Source: Apium graveolens (Eukaryota > Streptophyta > Magnoliopsida > Apiales > Apiaceae). Taken from it: a DNA stretch of 64,000 nt. Shown piece by piece: positions 20,071-32,700 of this stretch. A model generated the notes under the pieces. The model did not search any database and was not told the DNA's origin. It saw nothing but the letters and a program-made list of their open reading frames with translations. A program made the translations under genes and the position numbers. The stretch spans positions 8,625,004 to 8,689,003 of the forward strand of contig NC_133647.1 in NCBI RefSeq assembly GCF_009905375.1, read 5' to 3'. How positions within the stretch are numbered: position 1 is the stretch's first letter; each line of letters opens with the position of its first letter.

Positions 20071-21675
20071 TCGAACTTCCATCTCTATGTTGTTTGCTTG
20101 CCTATTTTATGATCTCCTTTGAAATGCATGAATTGTGTCTTCAGGTTCTGGGGGTGCTTGTAGAAATTAACTAGAACAATTATTTAAAGAATGTATTTAT
20201 GAGTGCCATACTATCTTTAATCCTGTGATAGTTATTACTGTATTAGTCAATGTTGATATTTCAGTTGACAAACTCAATTTTGTGATGCATCAAATATTTA
20301 GTATATACAGTGTAAAGAATATTGTTTTAAAGTTACTTGAAATTAAGTAGAAAATAACAAAATATCAAAAGAATCGTTCGCGTGAGCACCACGCTATCCT
20401 TAAAACAGATAAGCCCTTTCCCTTTTTCGTGCGTGCTTCAAGTGCGTGCTTGAAGATGGTCTGAGATCTGTCTCTTAGAATACAATGAACAAAGATAGTC
20501 TCAAGCAGTGATCTCCTAGAATACAATGAACAAAGGTAGTCTCAAGCACTTGAAGATCCGTCTTCTACAAACCGATCAAATACTACTTTTTATCTCACAG
20601 AAACAAGAATCTAGAACTTTAAAAGGAATGCAAGAAAATAATACTTATATGATTTTTTGTGTATAAAACCAATGAGGCAAGACCTTTTTTTTATAGGGAA
20701 AATGAACTTGTAACTTATAAAAATATTCAATTTTGTAACATCAAAATTAATGATCAAATTAAAATCATGACATTAATATAAGAGTTACAAAAAATCAAAA
20801 TACATAATTTACAAATCAAATAAAATAGACGCAAATAAATTTTTATTCAAATATTTTCCAGACATATAGTATGTTTTAAATCTGAGTTCAGTTGTCATAT
20901 TAACTAAAAGGATTAATCCTTGATCAGTCAAAGCAACTTGAAGTCTAGAGGGAGGTAAACGTGTCCGTGAGTATTTAAGTTTATTCGAAATGATCTCGGC
21001 CAGATAATATCTGAAAATGCGTACCTGGAATGTAGAGTTGTAGATCGATCGAGAACCATTTCATGTTCTAGTTCTTAAAAAAAATCTATCTTCTAAATTT
21101 TAAAGTTAAAATGAGTTGCACTGGAAATTTGGGAAAATAGAATAGTTCAAAGCTGTAGACGAATCATATCAGGAGTACATTTCGAAAAGAAGCCAATTTT
21201 AAATAAAATTAAGTAAAATCCTGATATTAGACCATTTGATATATTTTATACCTACACATTTATTTGTTAATTAGATAGCCCAAATTTTCATGGTGAGATA
21301 CCTTTTTTTAATGGGTATTCAATATTATATTTTTAAAATACCCATTTGTAAACAGGGCATTTTTTATAAATATAATGCGCGTTTCACAATTGACTATCCC
21401 AATAGTTAAAATTGAGCATTCCTTTTACGAATTATTATTTTTATTATTTTTTACCAAAAAATGTTATTTTTAACATTTTTTCTAAGCGAGTTGAAATTTA
21501 AAATTTACCTCTAATTTTTTCGCATGGGGAACATCTTAGAATAAAACTTTAAAAATGATAAATTATAGAGTTAAATCTTAATAAATTAATAACCTTGATT
21601 TAGTACTAATATATTATAATCCTAACTTGGACCCATTAAAATAAATTATAAATTTGCTAAAGAAAACATTTTTTA
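20071..21675. other. AT-rich intergenic DNA with a small tandem duplication
   Basis: No gene is recognised. It includes the likely 3' UTR of the DUF761 gene. A unit of about 45 bp containing TAGAATACAATGAACAAAG and AGTCTCAAGCA occurs twice in tandem (about 20467-20555). The rest is low-complexity, with A and T runs. Confidence 0.6.
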
Positions 21676-21684
21676 TTAAATATA

Positions 21685-21819
21685 GACAAAATTGCACTAT
21701 TCATACCCAAATGTTAATGTTTTTGCACCACTCAAACAAAAATGTTGCCAAATGTATGGCTGAAATTACTTTTTTAAAACAATTAAAGGGCCGGGGGCGA
21801 AAAGTAATTTCAGCCATAC
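21685..21819. mobile_element. Mutator-type palindromic MITE, left part
   Basis: It starts GACAAAATTGCACTATTCAT and is preceded by the 9-bp TTAAATATA (21676-21684). The same 9 bp follow the right end at 36155-36163, as expected for a Mutator-like target duplication. The arm continues through CAACATTTTTG-like sequence and includes the inner pair GAAATTACTTTT / AAAAGTAATTTC. The element was split at 21819 by copia element A. Confidence 0.85.
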
Positions 21820-23209
21820 TGTTGTGCAAGACATGCATATACTTCAACAAGACTAAGTCAAATTGACAACCCTAAGTAAGTTGTATTGTAATCTTAGTTT
21901 GCATTTTGTATTGTAACATTTAAAGTCTTAAAAATGTCAAAGAGCAGACTTGGATCTTTTTCTTTGAACAGTATCAAGCCTAAGAATTCTCTTTGAAAGA
22001 AGATCATACCTCAGAAGAATTATGAAGAAGTTTGGAGTTAAATAAATCTGTTTTGAGAAAAATATTCAAAGTCAAGATTTCTACAAGTCACAAATTTAGT
22101 GTTATAGAGAAGTCATTCGAGAACTCCAGAATGACTTATAGAAAACTCAGGAAAGCTACTAGAGAACTTAGAGATATTGACAAGCCAAATTGAAGACATG
22201 AAGATTGGAGATATCGACAAGTCATTTATTCACTAGAGAACTCAGAGACATCGACAAGTCAAAATTCACTAGAGAACTCTGAGTTATCGACGAGTCAAAT
22301 TTCATTAGAGAACTCAGAGATATCGACAATTCAAAATTCACTAGAGAACTCTGAGTTATTGACAAGTCAAATTTCACTAGAGAACTCTGAGTTATCGACA
22401 AGTCAACAAGTCACTAGAGAACTCAGAGATATCGATAAGTCAAAGTGAAGACATGAAGTAGAGAGACATCGACAAGCTAAATTCTCTTATAGAGAACTCA
22501 TAGACCTCTACAAGTCAAATCAACTATGGAGTATTAGACATCTCGATAAGCCAATATACTTATCGAGATGTCAAGTTCTCTATATGCCTAACTGGAGATC
22601 TCGAGGTAAAATCTCAAAGTACAAATTGCAGACCAATTCAATATCCAAGATTAACAATCAACAAACAATCCAACCAGCTTGATTGACAAGTCTACAAAAA
22701 GCAGCTTGAAGAGTGTGCAAGATCAAGTGTGAAGATTAACTGACAAAGGAAGATCAAATTAACACAGTATGCAAAGATATGCTAAGCCATAAATGGAAGA
22801 TATACTTTTCCTAAAATGGAATGATAAGTGTCAGTTTACTAAAGTGAGTAGCATCTCTTATTGTACACTGTGTAAAACAGTAGTTAACTATCATATAAAG
22901 TTAACACTGGTCATTTGTTAGTTGTAACAATTGAGATAAGAAAAATCTTGTATTCTCTCAAGAAAAAAGCTAAGCTCTTTATCAACAAAGAGCCTAAAAA
23001 TTTTGTAGCAAAACATTCTTAATTTTAATATAAAATTAAGTGAGTTTTGAAAGATCTGTGTTATTCATTGTTGCATGTTTAATTTCAGTGTTAACACATC
23101 TTACTACAAGATTTGATTTACTTTGTTCACAACCATAAATATTTCAAGAAAATCATAAAAACATAAAAACACATTCACCCCCCCTCTGTGTGTAATTCAT
23201 TACCTAACA
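21820..23209 (+). mobile_element. 5' LTR of element A
   Basis: 1390 bp, TGTTGTGCAAG ... TACCTAACA. From about 22100 to 22450 it holds about eight units of about 36-40 bp built on TAGAGAACTC-AGAG-TATCGACAAGTC. A hairpin (22537-22572) is formed by GACATCTCGATAAG, an 8-nt loop and its exact complement. The TATA box (TATAAAG, 22894-22900) lies between GTTAACT (22883-22889) and AGTTAAC (22899-22905). Confidence 0.93.
22878..22909 (+). promoter_or_regulatory. Element A core promoter: TATA box in a dyad
   Basis: CAGT, GTTAACT, then ATCATATAA, then AGTTAAC, ACTG. The outer CAGT/ACTG pair extends the stem with one bulged base. In the 3' LTR the corresponding arms are CCAGT-TTAAC (35743-35754) and GTTAA-ACTGG (35766-35776), so the dyad is kept despite substitutions. 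Confidence 0.7.
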
Positions 23210-23211
23210 AG

Positions 23212-23223
23212 TGGTATTAGAGC
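23212..23223 (+). other. Primer-binding site of element A (tRNA-Met type)
   Basis: TGGTATTAGAGC, two bases after the LTR, differs by one base from the usual TGGTATCAGAGC complementary to the 3' end of initiator tRNA-Met. Confidence 0.88.
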
Positions 23224-23260
23224 AAAATCTGAAAGTAAACAGATTCAAGATCTTGGAAGA

Positions 23261-25630
23261 ATGAATACACAGAAAATCAGTAGCATCAAAATTCCTACTT
23301 TTGACAAAGCTAACAACACTCTTTGGAAAAATAAAATGTTGTTGTTTATCAGGATAGCCAATCCACTATACATTCAGATTCTCAAAAATGGGCCATTCAC
23401 TCTTATGGTTAGAGTTGAGGAATCTACAGATGGTGATATGGTCATTCCATCTAATTATGCACCAAAAGATCCTTCTGAGTACACTGAGCCTGAGAAAGAA
23501 AAAGTTTTCCTAGATAGTGGCTTGCAACTCATATTGATAGAGTCACTTGACAATGTAATGTACAATAACATTGTCAACTGTGACACTGCTTAGCAGATCT
23601 GGGAAAAGATTGAAATACTCTGTGAAGGAACTGAGGAAGTTAGATTTAATCAAAGAAGAATATTGATTTCACAGTATGAGGGTTTCATGGCTAAGCCAAA
23701 AGAAAGTATCACTGATGTGTTTGAAAGGTTTAACAAGCTGATAAATGACTTGCAGCTGCATGACAAATACTATGAAGCTGAAGAAGTGAACTTGAAGTTT
23801 TTGCTTACACTCCCTTATCATTTGGAACAGAAAATTTTAGCAATCAGAGAAGGGAGAGACTTGGGCAGAATAAAACTGGAAGTTCTAAAAACATATGAAT
23901 TAGAAATGATTCAGAGGAAATCATTGAGAACTGGTCAAGGGCATGTTATAGATGGTTCAAGTGCTCTAATTGTCAATGAAAGCCAGAACTCTAATGATGA
24001 GCCAAGATCTCAAATTCCAGTTGTCTCAACAAGTGAGCAAAGAAATAATGATTCAGAGGAACAAGTCATTCTAGAATTGGAAGAAGATGAGTTCTACACC
24101 TTAGATGAACTTGATGAGCTTGATCAGTCAATGGCCTATCTGGCAAGAAAGTTCTCTAATATTAGAGTAAAGAAGCCAAGATTCTTCAAGGGTAAAGGAC
24201 AATCATTCAACAAAGACAGCAACTAGAAAGAAAAAGGGAAGTACACATCTGATAGCAAAAATGGTTACAAAACTGGATTTGTTGACAGATCAAAGATAAT
24301 GTGCTTCAACTGTGATGAACTAGGCCATTTTGCTACAGAATGCAGAAAACCCAAGAAAGCAAAGAAAGACAAAGTTTATCTTGAACTGGAAGCAAAGTAT
24401 GAAGTTCTTCTGAAGAAACAACAAAGCAAAGCTTATATTGCAGAGGAAAAAAGTTGGGATGACTCTGATAATGATGAAGATGAGGAAGTTGGAAATTATG
24501 CACTAATGGCCTTGGAGCAAGGAGAATCATCCTCATCAAAATCACAGGTACCAACTCTCACCATCATTAATTTAAATGTGAGTCAATATAAGGAAATTGT
24601 AGAGAAGATGAGCACATAAATGTTTCATATTCATACAAGTATGGTTGCTGCTAATGAAGAAGTTAGCAGACTGACAAAGATAAATGAGAAGCTTGAAAAT
24701 GAGAAATAAGAAGCTGAATTGTTGTTGGTAGAGCTTGAAACTGTAAGACAAGAAAATGCATATCTGAAAAACAAACTCAAGTGTGCAAGTAAAATTGAAG
24801 CAGTGCTAAGGGAGAAGCTGGAAAATAATGAGGTGAAGTTCAAGTCCTTCAAGAATGCATCTGAGTTGGTGGGACAATACCATGAGAAAAATAAGCCATG
24901 TGCAAATATTGCTATTGGTCTTGATTATGATGCCTTGAACAACAAAAAGAAAGATATAAGTGACAAAGGAAAAACAACAGAAAATGAAAATATTCCAGCA
25001 ATGCTGAAAGAGGTTATTTCACTTATGTTCAAGGCATGTGAAGTTAACTTCAGTGAAGAAGAGTTGATTATCAAGCAAGAAATTGCTGATGAAGACTATG
25101 AGAAGAAAAATGCAGAAGCAACTCAATCTTCCAAAGCTGAACAGAATCTCATAGACAACCAAGGCTCCAAGACACCTGTCAAAGAAACCAAAACTGAAGA
25201 TGCAAGAAAGAAGAAGAAGAATAGAAATGGGAAAATTGGGATAAATAAAAGCAACAATTTTGCTTATGTTGCAGATGCTCCTAGAAAGAAATGTGAGAAA
25301 TGTGGCTCTGTGAATCATCTAACTCACCTATGTAAAATGGTTGTTAGCAAGCCAGTTGAAGGAGCCTGCAAATACAATGAAGCAGATGCAAATGATCCCT
25401 ACTCTTTCTATGACAAGTTTGATTGCATCCCTTGCAACATGAAAGTAATGAAAAGTTGCCACAAGCTGAGAGTAGACCTTAAAGAAACAAAAATTAGGTC
25501 TACAACAGATAGAGAATATGCACAATAGTCAATGAATTCTATTTTATCTGAAACAACTCATTCTACTTCTGCTAAATCAGCTAACAAGAAGAAAGTGCCC
25601 AACATTGCTTGGGTTGCTAAACACATTTAA
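23261..25630 (+). pseudogene. Element A gag
   Basis: The capsid precursor packages the element RNA. A single frame runs about 790 codons from ATG 23261 to the stop at 25628-25630, with five internal stops (about 23591, 24224, 24617, 24708 and 25526). Recognisable: a UBN2/DUF4219-like copia Gag core (YEGFMAKPKESITDVFERFN, KLINDLQLHDKYYEAEEVNL), zinc knuckle CFNCDELGHFATEC at about 24302, a coiled-coil stretch at 24720-24860, and a second C-rich knuckle CEKCGSVNHLTHLC at about 25291. The extra C-terminal knuckle is shared with elements B1 and B2. The frame ends in AWVAK, and pol continues in another frame. Confidence 0.88.
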
Positions 25631-25640
25631 AATTCATTAT

Positions 25641-28600
25641 GTGCAGGGAAAAATGAAGAAGGTCATATGGATCATAGACAGTGGATGTTCCAGATATATG
25701 ACAGGTGATAAGGCCCTGCTATCACAGTTTGAAGAGAAGGTTGACCCTTTGGTGACCTTTGGAGACAACAATAAAGGATTCACAATGGGATATGGCAAGA
25801 TTGTTTCTGGAAATGTTGTCATTGATGATGTAGCACTGGTAGCTGGTCTTGAAGTGAATCTTCTCAGTGTTAGCCAAATTACAAACAAAGGTTTTGAAGT
25901 TTTATTCAACAAAGAAGAATGCACTTTTATTAGCAAGAAAACTGATGAAGTTGCTCTGAAAGGAGCAAGAAAAGAAGCCTATTTATTGCAGACTTGGACT
26001 CAGCAAATAAGGATGGAACTTGTTGCTTCTAGTTCAAGGCATCAGAAGAACAAAGCAAGATTTGGCATAAAAAGTTGTCTCACTTGAATTTCAAGGCAAC
26101 TAACACCCTGGTCAAAAAGGATTTAGTAAGAGACATGCCTAATCTGGAGTTTGCTCAAACTGAAGTTTGTGAAGCCTGTTAGAAAGGAAAAATGAAAAGA
26201 TCAAGTCACTAGTTAAAAACTGTGAATTCCATAAGTGCACCATTGCAACTTATTCACATGGACTTATTTGGACCAGTAAATGTCTTATCAATTTCAAGGA
26301 ACAAATATGCACTTGTGATGGTGAATGATTTCTCAAAATACACTTGGTTAGAGTTCATGCACTCTAAAGATGAGACTCCACACATCATAATTGAGCACAT
26401 CAAGAAGATAGAAAAATAGGCTGAAGATCATAATTGTATAAAGAGATTGAGAAGTGATAATGGAATAGAATTCAGGAATGCAATATTGAGTGAATTCTGC
26501 AAAAACAAAGGCATTGTTCAAGAATTCTCAGCTACTAGAACACCTCGACAAAATGGAGTAGTTGAAAGAAAGAACAGAACATTAGTTGAAGCTGCTAAAA
26601 CAATGCTGCAAGATGCCAAGTTGCCAACAAGTTTCTGGGAGGAAGCTATTAATACTGCATGCTATACTCAAAACATATATCTTATTAACAAGGCCCATGA
26701 CAAATCACCTTACTCAATCATGTCTAAGAGAAAACCAACTGTAAAGCATCTTCATGTGTTTGGAAGCAAGTGTTACATTTTAAAAGACAGCTCTGAATAT
26801 GTGGGAAAATTTGACTCAAAGGTTGTTGAAGCAATTTTTCTGGGATATTCATTGGAGAGAACTGCCTACAAGGTCTATGTGATTGATTAAAAGAAGATTA
26901 TGGAAAGCAAAGATGTGACTTTTGATGATGACAAGTTTCCAGGCTTGGAATGCCTTGATGATCATGAAGCTGAAGCCCTTGCATTTGAGAACCTCAACAT
27001 TGATAGTGACTCTGATGGAGAAGATGAAGTTATTGCACAACAGATGATGAATGAAGAGACTACTAAACTGGAAAATCATGGGAATGGAAGCTCATCTGAA
27101 ATACCTGAATTTGACAGCACAAACTCAGGGGGAGAAAGAGAAGAAGGATCTACAAGTCATACCAATGATGAAGAAAATGATGAAGGCACAAGTCAACAAA
27201 CTCACACAAGGAAGTGGGATAGAAGTCACACTAGAGAAGCAATTATTGGTGATCCTACTGCTGGTGTGAGAACTAGAAGTGCAACTGCTAATGAGTGCCT
27301 ACATGTATGCTTTTTATCTCAAGTAGAGCCTAAGAAAACTGAAGAAGCGCTAATGGATCCTAATTGGATATCTGCCATGCAGGAAGAGTTGAATCAGTTT
27401 GAAAGAAAAAAAGTTTGGGAGTTAGTTCCTGCACCAAAGAACAGGACTATAATTGGAACAAAATGGGTGTTCAGGAACAAGATGGATGAAAATGGTATAG
27501 TTACCAGAAACAAGGCAAGGTTGGTTGCTAAAGGCTACTCACAAGAAGAAGGAATTGATTATGATGAAACTTTTGCTCCTGTTGCAAGACTTGAAGTAAT
27601 AAGGATTTTTCTAGCATTTGCTGCACATTCAAATTTTAAAGTGTATTATATGGATTTCAAGAGTGCCTTCTTAAATGGTGAGCTAGAAGAAGAGGTTTAT
27701 GTGCAACAGCTACCTGGCTTTGAAGATCCAGAATTTCCAGATTTTGTGTACAAGCTACTCAAGGCTCGATATGGACTAAAGCAGGCACCTAGAGCTTGGT
27801 ATGATACATTGTCAAAATTCCTACTTAAGCATGGTTTTACTAGAGGGACTATAGACAAAACTCTCTTTTATAAGAAACATGGTGATGATATGATCCTGGT
27901 TCAAATCTATATGGATGATATCATCTTTGGTTCTACAAATGAAAAGCTTTGCCAAAGATTCTCCAGGCTTATGCATAGTGAATATGAAATGAGTATGATG
28001 GGAGAATTAAGTTACTTTCTTGGACTACAAGTCATTCAAAGAAGTGATAGAATATTCATCAGCCAAACTAAGTATGTCAAAGATTTATTGAAAAAGTTTG
28101 GTATGGTTGATTGTTCATCTGCATCTACACCTATGTCTATAGCAACAAAGTTGGATGAAGATAAAAATGGCAAGAGTTTAGATATTTCAAGCTATAGAGG
28201 GATGATTGGATCATTGCTTTACTTAACTGCAAGTAGACCAGACATCATGTTTGCTACATGTCTATGTGCAAGATTTCAAGCCAATCCAAAAGAATCACAT
28301 TTGATGGCTGTAAAGAAGATTTTCAAATACTTAAAGGGGACTCCAAACTTGGGATTATGGTATCCTAAGCGAACTGGTTTTGAAGCTGTTGGCTACACAG
28401 ATGCAGATTTTGCTGGATGCAGGGTTGATAGAAAGAGCAATAATGGAAGCTGTCAGTTTCTTGGTCAAAGACTTGTATCTGTATCTTGGTATAACAAGAA
28501 ACAATAATATGTGTCAACTTCTACAGCAGAGGCTGAATACATAGCTGTAGGAAGTTGTTGTGCTCAAGTGCTTTGGATTAGAAATCAGCTAATGGACTAT

Positions 28601-28861
28601 GGCCTAGTGTTATACAAAATTCCAATTATGTGTGACAGTACTAGTGCTATATCTATAGTGGCTAATCCAGTTAATCATTCTAGAACAAAGCACATTGATG
28701 TAAGGTACCATTTCATTAGAGAATATGCTACAAATGGTACCATTGAGCTCATTTTTGTCCCAACAGAAAAATAGTTAGCTGACATTTTTACTAAACCTTT
28801 GGATGAAGCAGCTTTCACTAGACTTATAGGTGAAATTGGTATGCTTAATTCTTCATCCTAA
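25641..28861 (+). pseudogene. Element A pol (protease, integrase, RT, RNase H)
   Basis: The protease motif IIDSGCSRYMTG is at about 25672. After a frameshift near 25990 comes the zinc module IWHKKLSHLNFKAT, then the integrase core with D in HMDLFGPVNV (about 26258), D in RSDNGIEF (about 26448) and E in GVVERKN (about 26560), all three kept. [22 protein letters not shown], the [17 protein letters not shown] box, and centre YMDDIIFGS at about 27910 (YVDD is more usual in copia). RNase H: STAEAEYIAVGSCC (about 28517) and TKHIDVRYHFIRE. Stops occur near 26180, 26210, 26417, 26888, 28505 and 28772; most can be explained by C-to-T changes in Gln codons. Pol ends at TAA 28859-28861. Confidence 0.93.
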
Positions 28862-29736
28862 GGCAAGAACTCAGCTAATATTTTGCAGCAGATTAATTTT
28901 TAATAAATCAACATTTATTTGATTTAATTAGAAATTAACTGAAATATGAATTATAAATATTTCAGAAATCTCTTCATATTTATTTTTCAAAAACAAAAAT
29001 TTAACTTGGAATTTTTCAAATTCTAAGTAAACTGCTAAGTTGTTAATTTACATCTTTAATATGTAAAATTAACACAAGGCAGACTTAAATTGATCAAATG
29101 TATATAGAGAACTGAGTTCTCGATATGTCTAACTAACTTATCGACAAGTCATTTTAAGACTTCTCAAGTGAGTTCTCGATAAGTCAATTTACTAACTTCT
29201 CGATAAGCACTATTATGACTTATCGATAAGTTTTTATAAGAATTCTCTATAAGTGTAAACTTACAGAGTTCTCTACAAGTATCTTTTTAGACTTATAGAT
29301 AACTCAGAACTAAAATAATTTAATCAATAAATTATTTTGGTAAAATACTTTTGGCAAAATTATTCTGATTTTATTTTGAATTTATTCAAATAAAAATTGG
29401 AATCAAATTCAGTCCATTTCTGGACAAACTGGGTATTTATTTGACATCTCGATAAGTTAATTTTCAGTTCTCTAAAAGAGTAATTTAAAATGACTTCTTG
29501 ATATGTAATTCATTTTCAAATTGACTTCTCGATAAGTATAACCCAAACGTCTATTTTTGACTTCTCGATAAGTCATTTGCTTTTACTATAAATACCCAGA
29601 CATCTCGATACATATACATACTTACATCTTTCGAGAACTCAAGTGACCTAGCTTTTCAATCCAAAACCGATTTCTCTCTCATTTTCACTCCCTTCTCACT
29701 AATTTTTCCTACCCACTAAACTTCATACCCATAACA
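28862..29736 (+). repeat. Element A spacer with repeated TCTCGATAAGT motif
   Basis: The stretch between pol and the 3' ORF is AT-rich and carries the phrase GACTTCTCGATAAGTC or near copies about a dozen times (from about 29110 to 29610), in the same and the opposite sense. Related motifs fill the LTRs. A TATA-like CTATAAATACCC lies at 29586-29597, about 140 bp before the 3' ORF start, and could serve a subgenomic promoter. Function unknown. Confidence 0.7.
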
Positions 29737-32700
29737 ATGGCAGCCAGCAATATTGTTCCCTTCATCCCCAAAGAGGCTAACTTTCTTGCATTTTTAGATG
29801 CAAACCAAGCACCTGAAATTTTTCAATGTTTTGTCAAGTTCCTGTCCGAGACCTACTTTTTAGGGGATCTCACTGCTAATCATGTATTGTACTTGGATGT
29901 GTTAGGGGACTTTTAGAACACAACTACAACAAGGACAATTATGCATGAGAACCAAGCTGCAACTATTGTGATAAACTGCACAATCAAGGGACAACATGTG
30001 GAGATCTCTGAAAATGATGTCAATCTGGCTTTGGGCATTCCTACTGACAAGCTGGTGGAGGCTCCAACTCAGGATGAGCTGTATGAATTCATGGACTTCA
30101 TCAATTATTCTGAGAAGATCAACCTAGCCAGCATGAACAAGAAGCATCTAATGAGGGAATGGTCCTTTCTTTTTGACTCAGTGATAAGGGCCTTCACCTG
30201 CAGGAAGTCAGGGTTTGACAACATATCAAGTGTTGTCCAGAAGCTAGTCTACTCAATGACCCATAACAAACATATCAATGTAGGACACTACATACTGGAG
30301 GAATTGAGCACCAGACTAACAATGCCATTGGAGTAAAGAGATAAGGAAATTTTTCTACCTAGATTCATTATGTCATCTTTAAACCATAAAATTAATGACA
30401 TACATATGCTTGAAGGAGTAAATAGGTCACTAATTGGCAACTGTAAGCAAGTATCCAAAATTCTATTTGGATCACTTCTTACTAAGAATAAGGTTCCAGT
30501 GAGTCTTAAGTTAACACCTTTTATGATTGAAAGATTTAAGACTTACCCTTATTCAATGCCAGACATGAGAACCAATGCTAGTCAACCTAATGCAACAATG
30601 GTTCCTGAGCCTGTGGAAGCACAAACACAGGCACACCCACAGGAACCTACCCATGTTGAGCCTATTCCTTCTCTACCAATAGCATCTAGGAAACCAACCA
30701 CTTCATCCTCTCAAAAGGGTGAAGTGAGTAAAAAAGAGAGAAAGGAGATAACCTTGAATGTTATACATGAGAGTGGTGAGGAACAAACAGAAGCCGAGTC
30801 ACCCTTGGTCAAGAGGACAAAGAAGAGTAAGAAATCTGAGCTGACCACTCAAACCACCTCTGTATCCTCCCAATAGGATGCAGTTGTAAAAATGGGGACT
30901 AAACAAACTCTAGATACATCCTCTCAATAGGATGTGTCTATTGAAAAGAGCATTCACCCCAATACACCCTATATAGAGTCTGCACAGCCAACACCTGAAG
31001 AAATTCAAGTGTATGGTAGGAGAAATAAGGATGGAAAACACTGTGAGAGCACATCTATTGAAGCTCCCTCATCCATTCAGGGGGAGCTGCCAACACTCAA
31101 TTCTGAGCAACCAATTTCAATCTCACAAATTTCTTCCTCTCCTACAACACTTGAATCCATTTCTCAAGTGCAACCTAAATCAAGTGACTTGGTTCAAGAA
31201 ACCTTGTTCACCACCCAGACACTACAATCAGATGGTGAGAGGCTACTAGCTGGGGTAGACCTTGATGACACCATTAAAACCATGGGGGATTCATCAATTT
31301 TTACTGAAGACCCTATGGATGTCACAAATGCACCTTCATGTGCAAATCAGCCTTCATAGGCTGTTAGGTTTGAGGGTAGTACTCCTGAGGGGGAGCTATC
31401 TAAATCCCCTCTAATTCAATTGGAGGTTCCTCATGTAGGAACAACTCCCCTCAAAACCCTAGCAGAAATTGCATTAGCAGTTGATGCTAGGAGTACAATT
31501 GCCAATAATCCTATCATGGAGAGGCAAGTATATCACATTCATGTGACAGTGCTTTACAAGAAGCACAAGGGTTTGAGACTGGTGCACATGACAGTAACCC
31601 AGTCAAATCCCCTCCAATTCAATTGGAGGTTCCCACTATATATGAGGAACAACAACTTGTCATAAACACAGAGAAATCTGTGAGTCTAACTGTGACTTTA
31701 GTCACATGTGGTTCTGACCCTCAACCATCCACCTCACAACGGCAACAACAACACTTAATCTCCCAATGGCTTCAAGAAACCACACATCAACCTTCCACCA
31801 TTGAAGATCTTATAGTTGATCAACTTGGAGGCCTTGTACAGATATCACAACAGCTACTCACATCCAACATGTCCAACCAGGACTACCAAGCTATCATGCT
31901 CACCTACCAGGCTGATGTTGAAGAGAACCAAGCTAAAATTGTAGATGAAGCTGGTCAGGATGCTAACTGTGATGCTTGGATGGATAAGGATTTCACCATT
32001 GAAATGGAGGCTATGCTAGCCAAGTTCAGGGAGGAGTACATTACCATTTTGGGCAACAATGCTAGATCTTTAACTCCCCAAGAGGTATATGATGCCATCA
32101 ATGATGTCTACACAGCTCAAATCAAGGCTTTCCAAAATTTTGGAAAAGCACTTCAACTTACATTGAATGGACATCAAGACAAGATTATGAGGATGGTAAG
32201 GGAAAAAATGGATCAAATAATTCCCTATCAGACTGAGATCAAAAATCAATTCAAAACCTTTTCAGAAAAGATGTCAAGGTATAATCTCGGTGAGATTGAC
32301 ATGAGTGTCACACACCTAAAAGAATCCTTTGTAGCTTTGCACAAAGTGGTTCAAGATTACATCATCAACTCAAATGACACAAGGTGGAAGCTGGATCAAA
32401 TGCATACTGCAAGATATACTCATTCTCCTTTGGTTATGGATGAAATTCAGAAATATGTGCAAGCTTCACTTAGCCCATCTATTGCTGTCTCTACTTCACA
32501 CTCTTCTTTACAAGACTTTTAAGCTCTCAAGACACAAGTGGCTTCTCTAGAAACCTCTAATACATCTCTCACTGCTCAAGTTAAAGCTTTGACTTCTCTG
32601 GTCAAAAGTCAACAATCTGACATTAAGACATTGGTGGACTCCCACAAGCATCTCCAAATGCAGAACTCTGTTGCTTTGAAAGCCATCATGGGCAAACTCA

